The notes under the pieces: generated by a model | Told to the model about the DNA's origin: nothing | The model's database searches: none | Seen by the model: only the letters and a program-made list of their open reading frames with translations | Assembly (NCBI GenBank): GCA_963818775.1 | Contig: CAWFUF010000033.1 | Location: 66,028 to 130,027 of the forward strand | Origin: JAMXLO01 sp963818775 | GTDB taxonomy: Bacteria > Pseudomonadota > Alphaproteobacteria > Acetobacterales > Acetobacteraceae | Reading direction: 5' to 3' | Length of the DNA: 64,000 nt | In this document: in pieces, positions 27,296 through 36,447 of the stretch | Layout: each line of letters starts with the position of its first letter | How positions within the stretch are numbered: the first letter of the stretch is position 1 | Translations under genes and position numbers: made by a program

Positions 27296-28014
27296 GCCCG
27301 CTCGACCGTCGCCGCCAGTACGTAGCCCCCGCCGCGGACTGTCTTGATGAGCTGGGCGTTGCGGCCGTCATCCTCCAGCTTGCGTCGCAAGCGACTGATC
27401 GCGACGTCGATCGCCCGGTCGAACGGGCCGGCTTGGCGGCCACGCAGCAGGTCGAGGAGCATGTCCCGCGTTAGCACGCGGTTGGCACGCTCGACCAGCG
27501 CCACCAGCAGGTCGTACTCACCTCCCGTGAGGGCGACCTCGGCACCGTCGGGGTTGAGCAGTCGCCGCCGCGCCGGCACCAGCGTCCAGCCGGCAAAGCG
27601 CATGTTCCGCGACGACGTCTCGACGCGCCGCTCTCTGGCATCGCCGGCGCGGCGCAACACGGCGCGGATGCGCGCCAGCAGTTCGCGCGGGTTGAACGGC
27701 TTCGGCACGTAGTCGTCGGCGCCAAGTTCGAGGCCGATGATGCGGTCGGTCTCCTCGCCCATCGCAGTCAGCATGACGATAGGGACCTCGGACTGGCTGC
27801 GCAGCCAGCGCGCGAAGTCCAGGCCCCCCTCGCCCGGCAGCATCAGGTCGAGCACAACCAGTTGGTAGTGGCCATTGGCGAAGGCGCGCCGGGCTTCCCT
27901 GGCGTCCCGCACCGCGGTGACGCGCATCTGGTGCTTCTCCTCCAGGAAGCGAGCGAGGAGGTCGCGGATCTCGCGATCATCGTCCACCACCATGATGTGA
28001 GGCGCGGGTTCCAT
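27292..28014 (-). CDS. OmpR-family response regulator
   Basis: 240 residues. Receiver domain IMVVDDDREIRDLLARFLEE with phosphoacceptor D56 in QLVVLDLMLPGEGG, Thr in VPIVMLTAMGEE and Lys in DDYVPKPFNPRELLARIRAV. The C-terminal winged helix has ALTGGEYDLLVALVERANRV and RAIDVAISRLRRKLEDDGRN, then IKTVRGGGYVLA. It binds DNA and activates or represses target genes when phosphorylated by the adjacent kinase. The upstream region is shared with the divergent exported protein at 28162. Confidence 0.95.
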   Translation of the reverse strand: MEPAPHIMVVDDDREIRDLLARFLEEKHQMRVTAVRDAREARRAFANGHYQLVVLDLMLPGEGGLDFARWLRSQSEVPIVMLTAMGEETDRIIGLELGADDYVPKPFNPRELLARIRAVLRRAGDARERRVETSSRNMRFAGWTLVPARRRLLNPDGAEVALTGGEYDLLVALVERANRVLTRDMLLDLLRGRQAGPFDRAIDVAISRLRRKLEDDGRNAQLIKTVRGGGYVLAATVERA

Positions 28015-28161
28015 GACTGTGTAACATACGACGGTTCACGCCGTTTCGGCAGAGCCGTTTGCATTCCGTCGCAATTCGTCGCGTTGGCGACACACGGCAG
28101 CAACGCGAACGCGCCACAGTGTGTCCACCGCGAGACGCGGACCATTGTCCGGGAGAGTATT

Positions 28162-28581
28162 GTGCGAAAGACCATTCTGACAACGCTGGCCGTACTGACC
28201 ATTGGCGGCGCCGCCACCGGAATCCTGATAGCCAACGCGCAGCCGGCGCCTCCGCCACCGGGGCAGGACGGGCCGCCTGGCCGACCGCACTGGATGGGCT
28301 GGATGCAGCGCGGCCATGACGAGCGGCGTGGCGGCGGCATGCAGCGGCTGCGCACGTTCGCGTTGGTTTACCGGCAGGAGGATCGTAACCTAACGCCGCC
28401 GGACGTGCAGAAGATCGCCGAGGCGTTCTTGCTGTGGAACGGCAATCACACCTGGAAGGTGGACGAGGTCGCACCGACCGCAGATGGCGCGATTGGCTTC
28501 GCACTCGCCACCCAGGAAGGCTCGGTGATCGCCCGGTTCACCATGGACCCGCACACCGGCCGGGTGACCCGCACCGGCTGA
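28162..28581 (+). CDS. Small exported protein next to the two-component system
   Basis: 139 residues from GTG 28162 preceded by GGGAGAG. Signal peptide TILTTLAVLTIGGAATGILI then ANAQPAPPPPG; a His/Arg/Gly-rich segment (HWMGWMQRGHDERRGGGMQR) precedes an alpha/beta domain containing LTPPDVQKIAEAFLLWNGNH and KVDEVAPTADGAIGFALAT. Related proteins are often divergently linked to OmpR-type regulators. A periplasmic accessory or stress role is inferred from position only. The longer frame back to 27862 overlaps the regulator antisense and is not real. Confidence 0.6.
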   Translation: MRKTILTTLAVLTIGGAATGILIANAQPAPPPPGQDGPPGRPHWMGWMQRGHDERRGGGMQRLRTFALVYRQEDRNLTPPDVQKIAEAFLLWNGNHTWKVDEVAPTADGAIGFALATQEGSVIARFTMDPHTGRVTRTG

Positions 28582-28629
28582 TCGCGTGATACGGTGGGCG
28601 TGAACCTCCCCATCCGCCCGCCGCTGCCC

Positions 28630-28790
28630 GCGCCGCGCTCGATCGCCTGATCGCCAGCGACCCCGAACTGGCAGGCATCGATGCGCGCGCGGGCCCTTCC
28701 CTGGCGCACGAAGCCCGGCGCGCGCTGAAGGCGAGGTCCTTCTGCAGTATCACTCGCGTCATGTCATCGGCCGGCCGGCGCTGGACGGTT
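28630..28790 (+). pseudogene. Possible remnant of an AlkA-like DNA glycosylase
   Basis: The + strand reads LDRLIASDPELAGIDARAG, then in a second frame LPWRTKPGA, then in a third VLLQYHSRHVIG. Joined, this resembles the N-terminal part of 3-methyladenine DNA glycosylase II (LxxLxxxDPxLA...GPLPWRxxPxGFxxLLxxIxxQQVS). Two frameshifts and no continuation; the helix-hairpin-helix part is absent. Tentative. Confidence 0.3.
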
Positions 28791-28911
28791 TCCGCCGGCT
28801 TGATCGCACGACCGTTTTTGCTGATCGTGCTGTCGGCTCTCACTGACCGCCGTTTCGCCGACCGTGTAATGGCGCCGGCAAGCGCGGTGCGCCTGGTCCT
28901 GGAGGAAACGG

Positions 28912-29358
28912 ATGACACTTCTGGCTGGCAAGCTCCTGGCGACAGCAGCCCTGCTGTTTGGCGCAACTCACGTCAGTGCACAGCCTCTGGAGTACATCGG
29001 AAAGCCCGTGCGCGGCGTTCCTGTTTCACAGGCCGTAAAGGCAGGGAATGTTGTATTTGTGTCAGGCACACCGGCCTTCGATGGCAACGGGAAACTCGCA
29101 GTCGGCGATTTCCCAGCTCAGATGAAGCAGGTCATGGAGAATATCACTGCTGTGCTCAAGGCTTCCGGCTCCGGTTGGGATCGAGTGGTGAAGACGAATG
29201 TCTTGCTGACGCGGTCCGCCGACTTCGCCGAGATGAACCGTACCTACTCCACGTATTTTCCAGACGGCAAGTTTCCGGCCCGTACCACCGTTGTTGTCGC
29301 CGGACTACCAAGTCCTGATTTTCTTTTGGAGATCGAGTGTGAGGCACTCGTCAAATAG
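28912..29358 (+). CDS. RidA-family protein with signal peptide
   Basis: 148 residues from ATG 28912, preceded by GGAGGA. A clear signal peptide (LAGKLLATAALLFGATHVSA) precedes the RidA/YjgF fold: VPVSQAVKAGNVVFVSGTPA, FPAQMKQVMENITAVLKASG, WDRVVKTNVLLTRSADFAEM, the catalytic-type Arg in FPARTTVVVAGLPSPDFLLE and the final IECEAL. Cytosolic RidA deaminates enamines/imines; an exported form suggests a periplasmic role that is not defined. It stands alone, convergent with 29410. Confidence 0.85.
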   Translation: MTLLAGKLLATAALLFGATHVSAQPLEYIGKPVRGVPVSQAVKAGNVVFVSGTPAFDGNGKLAVGDFPAQMKQVMENITAVLKASGSGWDRVVKTNVLLTRSADFAEMNRTYSTYFPDGKFPARTTVVVAGLPSPDFLLEIECEALVK

Positions 29359-29409
29359 GACATCTGCCGATCGAGCGTACCGGTCTCACCAGGTCGAACA
29401 ACGCAAACG

Positions 29410-30651
29410 TCATTTGAGCATGGCCACCGCGGCATCGGACCCGCGCAGGATCTCCACCAACCTGATGCGGCTGACACGCGCCACCGCATCTTCCTCTGGC
29501 TTTGGACGCAATGCCTCGGCGGCGCGTTGCAATTGCTGGTCATATTGCTCGGCGCTGCCGATTTGCCGCGCGGCCCCCTCAAACCGGCGCAAGCCGCGCG
29601 CGGCCGCCTCCAATGCCTCGATCGTATCATCTTCAGCCGCAGCGATCCCAGTTGACGGCGCGACCAATTGTGTCTCCACCTCGATCGCAAAGCGCTTACG
29701 GCAGGCTGTGTCCACTTCGCGGCGAACCTGCTCGACACGGTTTCGCCGTCGTGGTCGCTGCGCTGAGCAAAGCATGAGATCGCCGAGCATGATGGCGATC
29801 TGACGGGCTTCGACGGCGGCCGTCGTCAGATCCGTGCTGGGCAGTGGCGATTGCTCAATCCGCGTGAGCACAAAGTCGACGGCGCGGTCGACCGTCGCGC
29901 CGACTGCCGGGTCGGCATGCCGTCTTGCGAAGTCGTCGACCACCTGGATCAGTAGTTCGGAACGCGGCAACCACCCCATTGCCAGTGCAATCATCATCGC
30001 AAGCGTCTGGGCGCCGGCAGGTGCCACCGCTTCCAGGAGGGCATGCAATTCCTCAGGCTCAGGGGTGGTGCCGGCCATCGCGCTGGCGACAACACGCAAT
30101 AGGGGGAGTGCCTGGGCAAGCACGCTGGATACAGCACTGGCCAGCGCCGCGTGATCGCGTTCTCGCAGACCGGTTTTTGCCGTCCAGTTGGCCGGCATCG
30201 GCACGTCTGCGAGAATTATGGCGGCAGTCGGCCAGAGCTTGCCGCCGATCTCGACTAGTTCACCAATGCCGTCAGTCGACGAATGCAGGGCAGCCATGGC
30301 ATCCATCTGCGCGGCCGCTGCGCCGAGGCCGTCCCTCACCTGACCGGCCAGCGGCAGGATCGCGGTGCGGGGGATCGACGGTGCGGCGGCGCTCCAACTG
30401 GCGGCGTCAACGATCAACGGATTGAACGGCGTGAACAGCAGTCGTGCCAGACTGAGCTTGCGCCTCGGTCGCAACTCAGCGATGCGCCCGCGTAGCGGTG
30501 CGATGAGCTTGTCGGCATCACCGCGCTCGGCGAGATCGTCGATGATCGTCAAGACACGATGGATCTGATCGTCCTGCGCCGCCGCGAGATCACGATGCAG
30601 GGTGCGCAGGTTCGGTCCAGTCAGCGGGGACGACGGCCCGTTTGTGGTCAA
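29410..30651 (-). CDS. Conserved hypothetical protein (second gene of a pair)
   Basis: 413 residues from a TTG at 30651. Mostly alpha-helical, Ala/Leu-rich, with one hydrophobic stretch near residues 205-225 (GAQTLAMMIALAMGWLPRSE) and an Arg-rich segment (CSAQRPRRRNRVEQVRREVD). No known domain recognised. It starts 25 bp after the stop of the gene at 30677, so the two form an operon. Function unknown. Confidence 0.6.
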   Translation of the reverse strand: MTTNGPSSPLTGPNLRTLHRDLAAAQDDQIHRVLTIIDDLAERGDADKLIAPLRGRIAELRPRRKLSLARLLFTPFNPLIVDAASWSAAAPSIPRTAILPLAGQVRDGLGAAAAQMDAMAALHSSTDGIGELVEIGGKLWPTAAIILADVPMPANWTAKTGLRERDHAALASAVSSVLAQALPLLRVVASAMAGTTPEPEELHALLEAVAPAGAQTLAMMIALAMGWLPRSELLIQVVDDFARRHADPAVGATVDRAVDFVLTRIEQSPLPSTDLTTAAVEARQIAIMLGDLMLCSAQRPRRRNRVEQVRREVDTACRKRFAIEVETQLVAPSTGIAAAEDDTIEALEAAARGLRRFEGAARQIGSAEQYDQQLQRAAEALRPKPEEDAVARVSRIRLVEILRGSDAAVAMLK

Positions 30652-30676
30652 CTCGGCCTCCTGCCAACGCTGCAGA

Positions 30677-31801
30677 TCACAGAGTTTTCTCCAAGAGGGC
30701 TTCGTTGCGCGAAACGAGGTCGGATACGGTCAGCCCCGTCCGCCAATCCTCCAGTTGCTGCACCACCTTGCTGCGGTAGCGTGGCAGGTCGACCGCATTG
30801 CCAAGGCGGTAGCTCAGCCAGTGGTCAGCCTCGCGCGGAACCACCGGCACCAAAGCGGCCATCTCAACCAGAGTGTCCGCCATGTCTGGTGCGGTATCCC
30901 ACAGGGCGCCTATGCGGTCCCAGCCATCGAGCAGCCAATCCGGTCGCGCCAGCAACTGCGCGATCTCACCTGGATCTCTTGCCCAATTTCTCAGGAGAGC
31001 CGCGATATTGCCGGGCGTCGCCTGCGCGTCGGCTAGCGTCGACTTTGCCAGCATGATGGTCAGGTCCGCGGCATTGGCGACCAGGATCGCCACGTTCGCG
31101 TTCTCGTCCGGATCGCTTTCAGCGTACTTGATGACCTCGCGGCGCACGCGGATCAGTCTGCCGATTTCCCGCGCTACCCTGGCAGGTCGTCTGACACCAA
31201 CTCCCCTGAAGAGCGCGGCAAGCTGTTCGAGGGCGGTTGCTATCGCATCGACGGTGCAGCCAAGCTTCGGCGCCATGCGCGCTACTGCGCGCTTGCCGCG
31301 CTGTTCCAGTTCGAGCGGAGGGGCCTGCTCGGGAGGGATCGGACACTCGCCCTTGCGCTCCGTCTGGCGCACCAATTCAAGGAGCAGGTCGAAATTTGCC
31401 TGCAAACGTTCCAGGTCATCGCTTTCTCGCGCTTTTTTTGCGGCTGTCACCGCGCCGCGGCCGGCCAGCCCTTCAGAGGCAACTTCGCGAGCCGTGGTAC
31501 GGATCGTGTCGGGCGTCACGCCGCGCAGTTTGACAACCGCTTCAATGAGCCGTCGATCGTTCAGCGTGAGGGTGTAGAGGCTGGATATATGATCCCAGGA
31601 TAGAATATAGACACCGCGCCCCCCCGACGGATTTTGCACGACCAGTTCCAGCGGGTTGCGCTCACCTGGCCGCGCGCGCGCGCCGTTTAATTGTGGCGTG
31701 GTGAACGGGACTGCCACCCCACGCTCAAGAAACGTGGTTGGCAGGAAAGCGTCGACCGGTTGGACATCCGGGCGGGAAGCGGGTTGGGCAGTCGCGCTCA
31801 C
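30677..31801 (-). CDS. Conserved hypothetical protein (first gene of a pair)
   Basis: 374 residues from GTG 31801. The N-terminus has a conserved-looking block AFLPTTFLERGVAVPFTTPQ, then NPLELVVQNPSGGRGVYILS, followed by a long helical region with LYTLTLNDRRLIEAVVKLRG and LLELVRQTERKGECPIPPEQ, and a C-terminal TADHWLS-like region (READHWLSYRLGNAVDLPRY). No domain I can name. Operon with the gene at 29410. Confidence 0.6.
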   Translation of the reverse strand: MSATAQPASRPDVQPVDAFLPTTFLERGVAVPFTTPQLNGARARPGERNPLELVVQNPSGGRGVYILSWDHISSLYTLTLNDRRLIEAVVKLRGVTPDTIRTTAREVASEGLAGRGAVTAAKKARESDDLERLQANFDLLLELVRQTERKGECPIPPEQAPPLELEQRGKRAVARMAPKLGCTVDAIATALEQLAALFRGVGVRRPARVAREIGRLIRVRREVIKYAESDPDENANVAILVANAADLTIMLAKSTLADAQATPGNIAALLRNWARDPGEIAQLLARPDWLLDGWDRIGALWDTAPDMADTLVEMAALVPVVPREADHWLSYRLGNAVDLPRYRSKVVQQLEDWRTGLTVSDLVSRNEALLEKTL

Positions 31802-31913
31802 TGTGGGTATTCGCTGATTGACTGCGCATCATGCCACCAGGTCCGTCAACATATCCTTTCTGCGCGCGGCGTGGGCTGCACCGTGGCGCCTGCGCTGCCC
31901 GGATGGGCGACGA

Positions 31914-34037
31914 TCACGCCAAGACGCCGGTCTCCGCCCGCCATTGCTGCAGCCACCGCCGAAGCCGCAGCCCGCCATCCTTCGGCGGTGCATCGACCGC
32001 GTGCCACGCAAGGTATGCGCCGCCCTCCGCGCCCAGCAGCAGCACGCCATCCATTGCCTTGGAGCGCCGCAGCGCCTCGAGCGCCTGCTGTGGCGTCTGC
32101 ACGATCGGCCCGGCGACGTTGAGCGAGGTATTCACCGACACCTCGACGCCTGCGCGCTTGCCCATCGCCTTCAGATAGGCGTGCGTGAACGGATCTGTGT
32201 CCTCGCGCACGATCTGGATGCGGCTGGTGTTGTCGCGATGGATCACCGCGGGGATATGGCGGATCGCGTCCGCGCGCGGCCGCACGGTCAGCACCATGTA
32301 GTTGTAGGCACTGTAGTCATCGTCCGCGGCGCCATCCTGCAATTCGAACCAGCGATGCGCGGCCTCCAGCGTGAGCATTGGCGCCAGTGGACGGAACGGC
32401 TCGCGGAACTTGACCAGCCGGTTGATGGTTTCCAGCGTCCGCGGATTGCAGGGATTGGCGAGGATCGATCGATGCCCGAGCGCGCGTGGCCCGGTCTCGG
32501 CGGGACCCTGAAACAGGCCCAGCACGCCATCCTGCGCGATGCACCAGGCAAGCAGGTCCGCGATGTGACCGTGGTCGTCGCTCAGGCGTTCCCAGCCGAT
32601 TTCGTCGATGTTGCGCAGGGCCGCCTCGATCGCGCGATTGCCAGGCGCCACGCCGCAGTAGAATGCGTGACCCAGCTTCTTGCCAAGCGGCGCGCCATTC
32701 GACAGTGCGAAATGATACGCGGCACCGACCGGTACACCGGCGTCGCTCGGCACTGGCGGTACCCAGATATGCAGGCCCGGGTGGTGATCCAGCAGCCGCA
32801 TGTTGGCGATCGCATTGAGCGCGGTGCCGCCGGTCAGCACCAGCCGCCTGCTCCCGGTGGTCCGCATCAGATGGCCGACGATGTGGAACAGCGCATCCTC
32901 GAATACGAGCTGCGTCGCCGCGGCCTTGTCGAAGCGGGCCTGGGAATCGACCTCGGCCGATGCGACGTCGACACGCATCACCGCATCGGGATTCCACATC
33001 GCGTCGAGCGGAATGGGTGGGCCAATGATGTCGTGCAGCGCCCTGGTGTAGGGGCGCGCCTGAAGGCCGCGCGGCCAGTTCGCCAGAGCGCGATTGAGCC
33101 GCAACGTGCCGTCGCCCTCGAAGTGGAACAGCTCGCGAAGCTGCCGGTAATACGGGTTGGTGAGCCGCTCGCCATCGCCCCAGGCGGCGGAGCCCATGAA
33201 GCGGCCCTCGCTGCTGAGGATGGTCCAGCCTCCCTGCGTCGAGCTGATCATGCTGTAGTAGCCGCCCAGTGAATCGAAAATGTCGCGATTGCGATGGACC
33301 AGCGTGACGGTGTCGCGTTGCGCAACATAGAGCGAGATCGCGCCATCGTCGCCGATGCCGTCCAGCACGCTGATCATCACCGGCTCGTCGCCGTCGGCGA
33401 ACGGCGATACCGCATAGGAGAAATATGCGTGGTTGTCATGATGCCGCATGCCGATGATCGGCATCGCTCGACGCAGCCCCAGTTGGCGTCCGAGCCGCTG
33501 CGGCGAGTGGAACGCACGGGCGATGTGGCCCGCGTTCATCGGCACGAAATTCTGCGGCCGCAGGAAGACGCGGCTCGCCGGCAGTTCCTCGACGATGCTG
33601 CGCAACAGGGTGGCGGCGAGTGTGACGTAGTCCCAGCTTGCGACGAACGCATGGATCTGCACCGGCTCGATGCCGATTCTTTCCAGCATGGCCAGTGCGG
33701 CGTGCAGGCCCTGTTCCGGCCAGCTGGTGCAGTGGCGAACGCCGGTGTAGCGCTCCTCCTCATTGTTACAGATCACACGGATGCCGTCGGCCTGCGAGGC
33801 CTCTACCAGGGCGACGCCGCTGTTGTGGCCCGCGGGCCCTATGCCGGCCAGATAGACGCGCTCGCCGCGTCGCAGCTTCTCAGCGAAGGTCGCGCCGCGT
33901 TCACGCGCATAGGCACTGTCTGGCGTGTGGAATCCGCAGCGCGCGGCGTATGCGCGCAGCAGCGGACGGCTGACGCGCTCTGCCAGTGCGCCGAGTACAG
34001 GGTGTGTCGGACCATAGTGTGCATAGCTCGTGGGCAT
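31914..34037 (-). CDS. Carbamoyltransferase (NodU/CmcH family)
   Basis: 707 residues. The N-terminal ASKHA-type domain shows GIGPAGHNSGVALVEASQAD, VICNNEEERYTGVRHCTSWP and MRHHDNHAYFSYAVSPFADG (metal/substrate His residues), then ISVLDGIGDDGAISLY; the C-terminal YrdC-like part shows GLFQGPAETGPRALGHRSIL, FREPFRPLAPML and VSVNTSLNVAGPIVQTPQQA. Such enzymes carbamoylate hydroxyls in Nod factors, antibiotics and other small molecules using carbamoyl phosphate. About 60 residues precede the usual start, longer than typical. No other modification genes are nearby, so the acceptor is unknown. Confidence 0.9.
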   Translation of the reverse strand: MPTSYAHYGPTHPVLGALAERVSRPLLRAYAARCGFHTPDSAYARERGATFAEKLRRGERVYLAGIGPAGHNSGVALVEASQADGIRVICNNEEERYTGVRHCTSWPEQGLHAALAMLERIGIEPVQIHAFVASWDYVTLAATLLRSIVEELPASRVFLRPQNFVPMNAGHIARAFHSPQRLGRQLGLRRAMPIIGMRHHDNHAYFSYAVSPFADGDEPVMISVLDGIGDDGAISLYVAQRDTVTLVHRNRDIFDSLGGYYSMISSTQGGWTILSSEGRFMGSAAWGDGERLTNPYYRQLRELFHFEGDGTLRLNRALANWPRGLQARPYTRALHDIIGPPIPLDAMWNPDAVMRVDVASAEVDSQARFDKAAATQLVFEDALFHIVGHLMRTTGSRRLVLTGGTALNAIANMRLLDHHPGLHIWVPPVPSDAGVPVGAAYHFALSNGAPLGKKLGHAFYCGVAPGNRAIEAALRNIDEIGWERLSDDHGHIADLLAWCIAQDGVLGLFQGPAETGPRALGHRSILANPCNPRTLETINRLVKFREPFRPLAPMLTLEAAHRWFELQDGAADDDYSAYNYMVLTVRPRADAIRHIPAVIHRDNTSRIQIVREDTDPFTHAYLKAMGKRAGVEVSVNTSLNVAGPIVQTPQQALEALRRSKAMDGVLLLGAEGGAYLAWHAVDAPPKDGGLRLRRWLQQWRAETGVLA

Positions 34038-34173
34038 CGCTTCAGCTTGCCTTGCCCGGCAATTCCACTCCAGTGGGCGTCAGATGATGGCGCGACGCGG
34101 GCTTTAAGCACTTGGTGAGGAATTGCGGCGCTTGCTTGGGCATCTGAACAACTCAGGCAACCGGGGCATCGGG

Positions 34174-34572
34174 ATGCATCGCGCCGACATCGATTTGGAA
34201 CACAATCGGCTGATCCTGCATTGGATTGACTCGCTCAATGTCTCCGACGTCGAACGGCTACAGGCGGAGGTGACCTCGCTGCTGCCGAAGCTGCGGCCGG
34301 GGTTCGATTGCATCAGTGATACCACCAATATGCGGCCTGTTTCGCGGCATGTGGCCGAGCACATCGAGCGGCTCCAGGCTCTCCTGCACAAGGCGGGTAT
34401 GCGCTGGGTGGTGCGCATCGTGGGCAAGGGCGATGGAGCGCAGCGTGCCGCAACCCAGATGGACCGCACGGCGGAAACGGCCGGATATGCGACCATCCAC
34501 GTGGCTTCCGAGGCGGAAGCGCTGGTCGTGTTGAGCCAACCTCAACCGGTGACGATGTCCGACGCCCGGTAG
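34174..34572 (+). CDS. Hypothetical protein with STAS-like pattern
   Basis: 132 residues from ATG 34174 (ATG 34123 possible). MHRADIDLEHNRLILHWIDS and VERLQAEVTSLLPKLRPGFD, then WVVRIVGKGDGAQRAATQMD and AGYATIHVASEAEALVVLS give an alternating beta/alpha pattern similar to SpoIIAA/STAS-like small domains. The assignment is structural guesswork. It overlaps the 3' end of the convergent serB gene by 31 bp. Confidence 0.5.
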   Translation: MHRADIDLEHNRLILHWIDSLNVSDVERLQAEVTSLLPKLRPGFDCISDTTNMRPVSRHVAEHIERLQALLHKAGMRWVVRIVGKGDGAQRAATQMDRTAETAGYATIHVASEAEALVVLSQPQPVTMSDAR

Positions 34573-35417
34573 CCTTGCGCGAACAGCAGTGCGCGCAGAT
34601 CGGTGTGGTCCACACGCGCGTCGGCCGCGGCTGCCACGATCGGCTTGGCGCGGAACGCAACGCCCAGGCCGGCGGCTCGCAGCATGTCGAGGTCATTGGC
34701 GCCATCGCCGACCGCCAGCGTCGCGGACAGAGGCAGTCCGCGTTCGGCGGCAAGCTGGATCAGCGTGGCGAGCTTGGTGTCACGATCGAGGATTGGTTCG
34801 GCAACGCGCCCGGTCAGCACCGAGCCGTCATCCATCAGCACATTGGATCGATGCTGATCGAATCCGCACAGCGCCGCGACCCTGCTGGTGAAGAAGGAGA
34901 AACCGCCGGACACGAGCACGGCAAAGGCGCCATGCGCACGCATCGTCGCCACCAGTTCGCGGGCACCCGGCGTCAGACGAATGCGCTGCCATGTCTGCTC
35001 GAGCGCGGCGATCGGAAGCCCCTTCAGCATGCCCACCCGCTCGCGCAGCGCCGCCTTGAAGTCGAGTTCGCCGTTCATCGCGCGGGCGGTTATCTCGGCG
35101 ATGCGCGGTTTCAGGCCAGCGAAGTCGGCAAGTTCGTCGAGTGTCTCGCCGGTCACGATGGTGCTGTCCATGTCGGCGACCAGCAACGCTTTGCGCCTGC
35201 CCTCGGAGGGTGTCGCTATGGCGTCGATCGCGGCGCTGTCGAGAGCCGCGCGCACCACCGCCATGTCAGGTGGACCGGGCAATGCGATGTCAACGGCCTC
35301 ACCAGGCGCAAGGATGTCGGGAACGCTGCCCCTCACCGCGTCCCGCACGCGCGCGATTGCTGCCGCGGATAGCGTGGCCGCACCACGCGGGACGATAAGG
35401 GTCAGAGTATAGCGCAT
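34542..35417 (-). CDS. serB: Phosphoserine phosphatase
   Basis: 291 residues from ATG 35417 (ATG 35429 possible). HAD motif I LLVADMDSTIVTGETLDELA, motif II LVSGGFSFFTSRVA, motif III Lys in RDTKLATLIQLA and motif IV ATLAVGDGANDLDMLRAAGL. The first ~80 residues are an ACT-like domain (YTLTLIVPRGAATLSAAAIA). It performs the last step of serine synthesis. The C-terminal FRAKPIVAAAADARVDHTDL is the SerB signature. Confidence 0.94.
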   Translation of the reverse strand: MRYTLTLIVPRGAATLSAAAIARVRDAVRGSVPDILAPGEAVDIALPGPPDMAVVRAALDSAAIDAIATPSEGRRKALLVADMDSTIVTGETLDELADFAGLKPRIAEITARAMNGELDFKAALRERVGMLKGLPIAALEQTWQRIRLTPGARELVATMRAHGAFAVLVSGGFSFFTSRVAALCGFDQHRSNVLMDDGSVLTGRVAEPILDRDTKLATLIQLAAERGLPLSATLAVGDGANDLDMLRAAGLGVAFRAKPIVAAAADARVDHTDLRALLFAQGYRASDIVTG

Positions 35418-35487
35418 CCCACGCATCATAATGCGACCCGTGGCGAAGGCGAGAACCGCCGCCCAGACGCCTACACCATCGGCAGCG

Positions 35488-35952
35488 CTACCCCGCCACG
35501 ATCGCGTTGCGGATGCGAAGCGGCGAGCCCACGCCCACCAGGGGCTCGAACCCGGCACCGGTGCCGCGGATGAGCAGCGTGCCATAGCCCCAGATACGGC
35601 CGGCCAGGCCCTGTTCCACGTCCACCGTCTCGATCTTGCCCACGTTCATCTCGACCGTGTGTCGCGACAGCAGACCACGCTTGAAGATAACCCGCCGATC
35701 GGTCACCACGATCTCGGTCGCCTTGCGGCGGATCCAGGCGCCGAGCAGCAGCAGGATGCCCACAACACCAACCACTCCACCCGCCATCAACCCATAGCGC
35801 TGCCAATCAGGACCCGGCAGTTGTTCAGAGAACACCAACAACGCCGCGGCGATCGCCAGCACCACGAAAGCGCGGCCGTAGATCGACCAATGAAGCCGCC
35901 CGACCACTTTTACCGTCTCATCAGGCTGCAGGACCTTCGTGTAGTAAGCCAT
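35488..35952 (-). CDS. PH (bPH2)-domain membrane protein
   Basis: 154 residues from ATG 35952. QPDETVKVVGRLHWSIYGRA, then two membrane segments (AFVVLAIAAALLVF and GVVGVVGILLLLGAWI), and the bacterial PH-like domain ATEIVVTDRRVIFKRGLLSR with MNVGKIETVDVEQGLAGRIW and YGTLLIRGTG. Its ATG overlaps the stop of the upstream membrane-protein gene (TGATG). Membrane anchored; function unknown for the family. Confidence 0.82.
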   Translation of the reverse strand: MAYYTKVLQPDETVKVVGRLHWSIYGRAFVVLAIAAALLVFSEQLPGPDWQRYGLMAGGVVGVVGILLLLGAWIRRKATEIVVTDRRVIFKRGLLSRHTVEMNVGKIETVDVEQGLAGRIWGYGTLLIRGTGAGFEPLVGVGSPLRIRNAIVAG

Positions 35953-36407
35953 CAGCCCAGTTCGCCCATGTGCACTGCCAAATCGGCGCACACAAGGCTG
36001 CCGACGAAGGCTACGAATACGAGGATCGCGCGGACGCGGATCGGCAGGATGCTGCCGGTGATCTCCGCCAGCACAAATGGCCCCGCGAGACACGCGAAGG
36101 CGATCAAGGCACCGAAATAGGCCCAGACGAACCAGAACATCCCGTATGTCAGCACAATCGAGACAAACAACGGCGCCAGATACAGCGGGTTCGACCAGCC
36201 GCCAGGGATTTTCAGAACTGTGAAGCCGATGAAGCCGAACAACGATAACGAACCCGGGTACAGCAACCGGTAGGCTTCTGCCGGAAGCGCCGTGGCTGAC
36301 GGCCACAGGTCCACCATGGGCACGAGCGCGGCCACGCAACTCCCCGTTTCCAATTCGGCCAGCGTACCACCGCGCGTGTCCTGGCGCGAGAGCGGGCGAT
36401 TTGCCAT
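35952..36407 (-). CDS. Hypothetical membrane protein
   Basis: 151 residues from ATG 36407; ATG 36317 is an alternative. About four hydrophobic segments (LLYPGSLSLFGFIGFTVLKI, LYLAPLFVSIVLTYGMFWFV, YFGALIAFACLAGPFVLAEI, VRAILVFVAFVGSLVCADLA). No recognised domain. Overlaps the PH-domain gene by the TGATG junction, so the two are cotranslated. Confidence 0.55.
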   Translation of the reverse strand: MANRPLSRQDTRGGTLAELETGSCVAALVPMVDLWPSATALPAEAYRLLYPGSLSLFGFIGFTVLKIPGGWSNPLYLAPLFVSIVLTYGMFWFVWAYFGALIAFACLAGPFVLAEITGSILPIRVRAILVFVAFVGSLVCADLAVHMGELG

Positions 36408-36447
36408 ACCGGGGACAACCAGGACCTGCGAATGGGAGGAACCGCTC

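Noticed and set aside
25832..27325. A 497-codon + strand open frame opposite the histidine kinase gene
   Set aside because: It mirrors the kinase gene on the other strand in a GC-rich genome, is Arg/His/Gln-rich and has no protein-family pattern. The kinase on the minus strand is complete.
31818..33272. A 484-codon + strand open frame opposite the carbamoyltransferase
   Set aside because: Shadow of the carbamoyltransferase; no domain, and the minus-strand gene has all motifs.
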